From positions 310,001-374,000 of the forward strand of contig CP121322.1 of NCBI GenBank assembly GCA_043566505.1: a DNA stretch of 64,000 nucleotides. The letters run 5' to 3'. Made by a program: the position numbers and the translations under genes. The notes under the pieces were generated by a model. It saw only the letters and a list, made by a program, of their open reading frames with translations, was not told the DNA's origin and did no database searches. The stretch is from Luteolibacter sp043566505 (GTDB lineage Bacteria > Verrucomicrobiota > Verrucomicrobiia > Verrucomicrobiales > Akkermansiaceae). Position 1 is the stretch's first letter. Each line of letters starts with the position of its first letter. Shown here piece after piece: positions 61,075 to 64,000 of this stretch.

Positions 61075-62982
61075 TCAGTAAATATCATCCACGACCGATA
61101 CCGTGTCAGATGGCATGATCTCACCCGCCAAACGCATGACGCCATCCTTGGCGAACTTGCTCTGCGGATGAATGCTGCGCGCTTTGAGATACCATGAAAG
61201 CGCAGAACCAGTTTGCTGAGGAACACGCTCTTCAAACTCCTTAGCTTTGCTGAGAGCTCTCGTGAAATCCGCGACGTCTGGAGCCAACAGCTCAAGCTCG
61301 CGTCCAAGTTTCGGATCGTCCGGGAATTCCTCACGAATCTTCGCAAGCTGTTCCCACGCTGCATACTTCTGACCTGCTTTACTGAACTCTTGAGCTTTGC
61401 TGAGCGCCGTCTCGATATCCATGAGGTTCTCGGTAATCTGCTTGAAGGCTTCCATCCGCCCAGGATCGTTCCGGATCACTGGTGCAATTTCATAACGGCG
61501 ATTGAAAATCTCACGGTAGTTACCCTCATTGAGGTAACGGTCAAAGTCATTGCGAATCAAAACCATGCTGCTCGAGTTGGTGATCAAATCACGAAACTCA
61601 TCGATCTTCGGATTGGTCGGCCAAATCTCTGTCGCCGTTTTGATTTTTGCCGCCGCCTTGTCAGACTCTTGTTGCATCAAATGCGCCTTGGCCTCTTCAA
61701 CGGCCAAATCTGATGCCAAGGTGTAGGCAGCAATCGCACTATCCACTTTCGATGATGGATAATCTTTGGCCGAGTTCTTCAAGCGATCCGATAACTCTTT
61801 GGCCCTGGTATAATCTCGCGCCTGCAAAGCACCGTAGATTTCATTCAAATCACGGAAGTAAGAGAGGACCTTGCGCTTCTTCTCCAACTCAAGCGTCGCG
61901 ACTGGCGCCAAATACTCACCCAATGCATAGGCTTCCATCAGTCGCTGAGAAGCCGAATGCAATTCATCACGCGAGAGCAACAAGTTGAATGCGCCAATGT
62001 ATTTCTCAGTTTCGCGAATCGCCTCGTTCGACAATGAATCAAGGGATGAAACGGTTGGGCTAACTCCCACGGAATCCGTAAACAACTTTGAAATGTCAGA
62101 GTTCTTATCGATATGAAGCGTGGTATCTCCATCTTTCCAGATTTGATTGTAGAAACGAGCGGCCATCAGAACATGCTCATAACGACGCTGAACAAACCAT
62201 TGCGCCATGTTCACCTGATACTGCGCCTTGGTCCTGAGCACCTGGGCCTCCGACTTGACGACGTTTGCCTTCTTGTAGGTCTCTATCTCAGCAATGCGGC
62301 GCAAGGTCTCAGTATACTTGAGTGAATTCGTGCCTGAACCCGCGGATTGCGCCGACTGACTAGGCTGGGTGCCCTGCCCGCCGCCGGCGGGCCTTGAAGC
62401 GCCCAAGGTTTTGTCTTTCTCGTGCCGCGCCTGCCAATCGGCTTTCGCGATGATCGACTTCTTCTCTTTCTCCATCGAGTTATTCAGCCGCTTGAGGCCG
62501 TTGACGTCCTGCTTAGCCAACATCGAAGTGTAAACGGCTTCTGCCAGGGTGATGCACATATTGGCATCTCCAGGATAAACCGACGCTTCTGGAAGCAACT
62601 TGAAACCCTCATACAAATCTGGGCGTGGCTTTCTGAATGGCGAAATCGCACTGAGAATATTCGAAATCTGCTGACGATACTCTTTGGCTTCTTCGCCATC
62701 TTCTGGTGGTTGATTGAGATACTTCTCAAAGCGCGCCCTCAGCAAGCGGTTGTCGCCCAGGGGAATGGCCACCCCACCTACGGTGATCGTCTCTGCTGAT
62801 GGATCCAACATCGGGATCTCATTGCCAAGCATACCCGGACTGTTGCTCTTCTGCGGTGCAGCTGCGGTGTCTTGTGGCGGAGTTTGCTGCTGCTGTTGTT
62901 GAGACGGACCCGATGGTGGCGTGTAAACTTGTGCACTCGCAACACCAGCTAGGAAAAATGGCAGAAAAATTTTGGCTTTCAT
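61075..62982 (-). CDS. Exported TPR/helical hypothetical protein
   Basis: The 635-residue protein has a signal peptide (MKAKIFLPFFLAGVASAQ), a Gln/Pro-rich linker with six Q in a row, then a long helical region with TPR-like pairs in the C-terminal half (KAQEFSKAGQKYAAWEQLAK, ALSWYLKARSIHPQSKFAKD). VGGVAIPLGDNRLLRARFEKYL is a compact N-terminal segment. Function is unknown. It starts 18 bases after the small membrane protein gene, implying a joint transcript, and ends 52 bases before the D-amino-acid dehydrogenase. Confidence 0.72.
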   Translation of the reverse strand: MKAKIFLPFFLAGVASAQVYTPPSGPSQQQQQQTPPQDTAAAPQKSNSPGMLGNEIPMLDPSAETITVGGVAIPLGDNRLLRARFEKYLNQPPEDGEEAKEYRQQISNILSAISPFRKPRPDLYEGFKLLPEASVYPGDANMCITLAEAVYTSMLAKQDVNGLKRLNNSMEKEKKSIIAKADWQARHEKDKTLGASRPAGGGQGTQPSQSAQSAGSGTNSLKYTETLRRIAEIETYKKANVVKSEAQVLRTKAQYQVNMAQWFVQRRYEHVLMAARFYNQIWKDGDTTLHIDKNSDISKLFTDSVGVSPTVSSLDSLSNEAIRETEKYIGAFNLLLSRDELHSASQRLMEAYALGEYLAPVATLELEKKRKVLSYFRDLNEIYGALQARDYTRAKELSDRLKNSAKDYPSSKVDSAIAAYTLASDLAVEEAKAHLMQQESDKAAAKIKTATEIWPTNPKIDEFRDLITNSSSMVLIRNDFDRYLNEGNYREIFNRRYEIAPVIRNDPGRMEAFKQITENLMDIETALSKAQEFSKAGQKYAAWEQLAKIREEFPDDPKLGRELELLAPDVADFTRALSKAKEFEERVPQQTGSALSWYLKARSIHPQSKFAKDGVMRLAGEIMPSDTVSVVDDIY

Positions 62983-63000
62983 GATGATTGGTTTTATCTG

Positions 63001-63399
63001 TTAGAGCCTTTCGATATCTTCGGCGATGGCAATGCCGCCCTGCTTGAACTTGACGCGGAATCTGAATTTCTGGCGGGTGGAAATATTCAGTTTGTCAAAT
63101 TTTGGCGGAATCATGATCCCAATGAACTCGTCCCCTTTCGGCCCGTCAATTTTCACACTCACCAATTGGCCCTTGTCTGAGATCTTCAGCTTCTCATCAA
63201 CCTCACCACTCACCTCATATTCATTCCGGTAGAGGATATTTCCATTTTGCAACAATTCATCGACATCCAATGAGTCGATGTTCCAGGACGACTTTTTCTC
63301 TCCTAGCATGAATTTCCCTCCAATTGCCACTAAAGCAATCACCACCACCACCCCAACAATGACTGCGGGGCTAATTCCTGAACTTGCGCGACGTCCCAT
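63001..63399 (-). CDS. Small single-pass membrane hypothetical protein
   Basis: The 132-residue protein has a basic N terminus, one TM helix (about residues 9-29, SPAVIVGVVVVIALVAIGGKF) and a beta-rich outer domain of about 95 residues (LYRNEYEVSGEVDEKLKISD, GIMIPPKFDKLNISTRQKF). No motif is recognised. It is the first of a two-gene unit with the TPR-like exported protein. The 140-base gap to the ABC permease has no gene. Confidence 0.65.
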   Translation of the reverse strand: MGRRASSGISPAVIVGVVVVIALVAIGGKFMLGEKKSSWNIDSLDVDELLQNGNILYRNEYEVSGEVDEKLKISDKGQLVSVKIDGPKGDEFIGIMIPPKFDKLNISTRQKFRFRVKFKQGGIAIAEDIERL

Positions 63400-63539
63400 A
63401 AATTAAATTTGTACAATATTTAACGATAACAAAACCCCAATTCTTGTCGAAAGTTTCGCTAAAACCAACGGTTTCACGACTATACACGCAAACATTGACC
63501 ACAAAATCGAGAGGAATCCGTAATTTTGGGTGCAACCCG

Positions 63540-64000
63540 TCAATCCCATTGCGGACGACAAGCACCGATCAATGCGGCAATCAGTGCCACACCCATATGA
63601 ATGCCAAGCACATACCAACACGAACTTTGAGGTGATAAGCCGGTATCAATCACCGATTTGACCGCATCATTCACCTGTCCCTGCAAGGCCTCAACGGATC
63701 CAGACCAAGCCCAGTAGGCTGAAATGAAGGGGCGCGTGAAGGCCTCAATGTTCTCGGGCAATGCCAAAACCGCACCCGATAGCGGCAACTGGAATCCGAC
63801 GAGATAAATCGACAATAGCGACGCCTGCTCAGCCGTCCTCATCAGCGCGGAAATCGCCAAACAAATGAAGGTCATCGCAAAGTTCACCAATAACAGGAAT
63901 ATGGCATGATCGACAAAGTCCCCTCGAAAAGCCCCGAAGAAATTCACGAAAAACGCCATCCACAACGACTGCGTAATCACCAAACATGCCAAGAATGCGA
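63540..64000 (-). CDS. ABC transporter permease, 3' part (cut by the window edge)
   Basis: The last 153 or so residues of a membrane protein are present; the frame stays open to the right edge. TM segments near VITQSLWMAFFVNFFGAF, IFLLLVNFAMTFICLAISAL, LLSIYLVGFQLPLSGAVLAL and YVLGIHMGVALIAALIGA, and the loop FISAYWAWSGSVEAL, resemble ABC-2 exporters of PVC bacteria that carry the ATPase and permease in one chain. The start is outside the window, so the ATPase part cannot be checked. Confidence 0.7.
   Translation of the reverse strand, partial: AFLACLVITQSLWMAFFVNFFGAFRGDFVDHAIFLLLVNFAMTFICLAISALMRTAEQASLLSIYLVGFQLPLSGAVLALPENIEAFTRPFISAYWAWSGSVEALQGQVNDAVKSVIDTGLSPQSSCWYVLGIHMGVALIAALIGACRPQWD

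Noticed and set aside
1..64000. CRISPR array, prophage or integrative element
   Set aside because: No regularly spaced direct repeats, phage structural genes, integrase or attachment-site pair was seen; the only mobile element is the IS4-family insertion.
1..64000. tRNA or rRNA genes
   Set aside because: No gap contains a recognisable cloverleaf or rRNA segment; gaps are mostly under 250 bases.

Overview
The window reads as chromosomal DNA of a Verrucomicrobiota bacterium, most likely order Verrucomicrobiales (relatives of Akkermansia, Rubritalea and Luteolibacter). The assignment is inferred from gene content. It rests on a DUF1501 gene next to a large PSD1/planctomycete-cytochrome gene, several Tat-exported Gfo/Idh/MocA oxidoreductases, and a long Bacteroidetes-type PurF. 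It also rests on a pilus-type operon whose order (pilin, PilM/N-like, PilO-like, PilP-like, secretin) matches what I recall of Akkermansia Amuc_1102 to Amuc_1098. Start codons are almost never preceded by a Shine-Dalgarno sequence. I saw no rRNA, tRNA, CRISPR array or prophage.

Layout. 1-26.3 kb is mostly housekeeping: a small HTH-like gene with a FAD oxidoreductase, an rRNA-methylase-like gene, a lipoprotein, the PSD1/DUF1501 pair, yqgE, ribBA, a BrnT/BrnA-like toxin-antitoxin pair, transaldolase, a tripartite RND efflux operon, a fatty acid hydroxylase, a phosphohexomutase, pyrF, a HiPIP, lipA, an EVE protein, an unlisted 35-residue membrane peptide, an HscB-like J protein, purF and purM. 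26.6-30.2 kb is an ABC exporter locus whose permease gene is split by an IS4-family element with a clean 9-bp target duplication.

30.3-44.7 kb is the centrepiece: a type IV pilus/type II secretion-like locus of 17 genes on one strand. It holds two ATPases (PilT-like and PilB-like), one PilC-like platform protein, two paralogous short pilins, a GspL- or PilM/N-like bitopic protein, a PilO/GspM-like protein, a PilP-like protein, a secretin, and eight small proteins, seven of them unrecognised (the last is DUF3108-like). No prepilin peptidase lies in the window. rplU and rpmA follow.

45.5-64 kb holds an exonuclease/phosphatase-family lipoprotein, speA, an ExbB-ExbD-TPR operon, a DoxX/oxidoreductase/discoidin-lipoprotein operon, a second Tat oxidoreductase and a Fur-family regulator. 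It continues with three genes of 4-hydroxyproline catabolism (D-amino-acid dehydrogenase, epimerase, ketoglutarate-semialdehyde dehydrogenase), a TPR-like exported protein with a small membrane partner, and the 3' end of an ABC permease at the right edge. Intergenic regions near the left end carry small palindromes and short 7-8 nt period microrepeats. Functions are calls from motif recognition; no database search was run.
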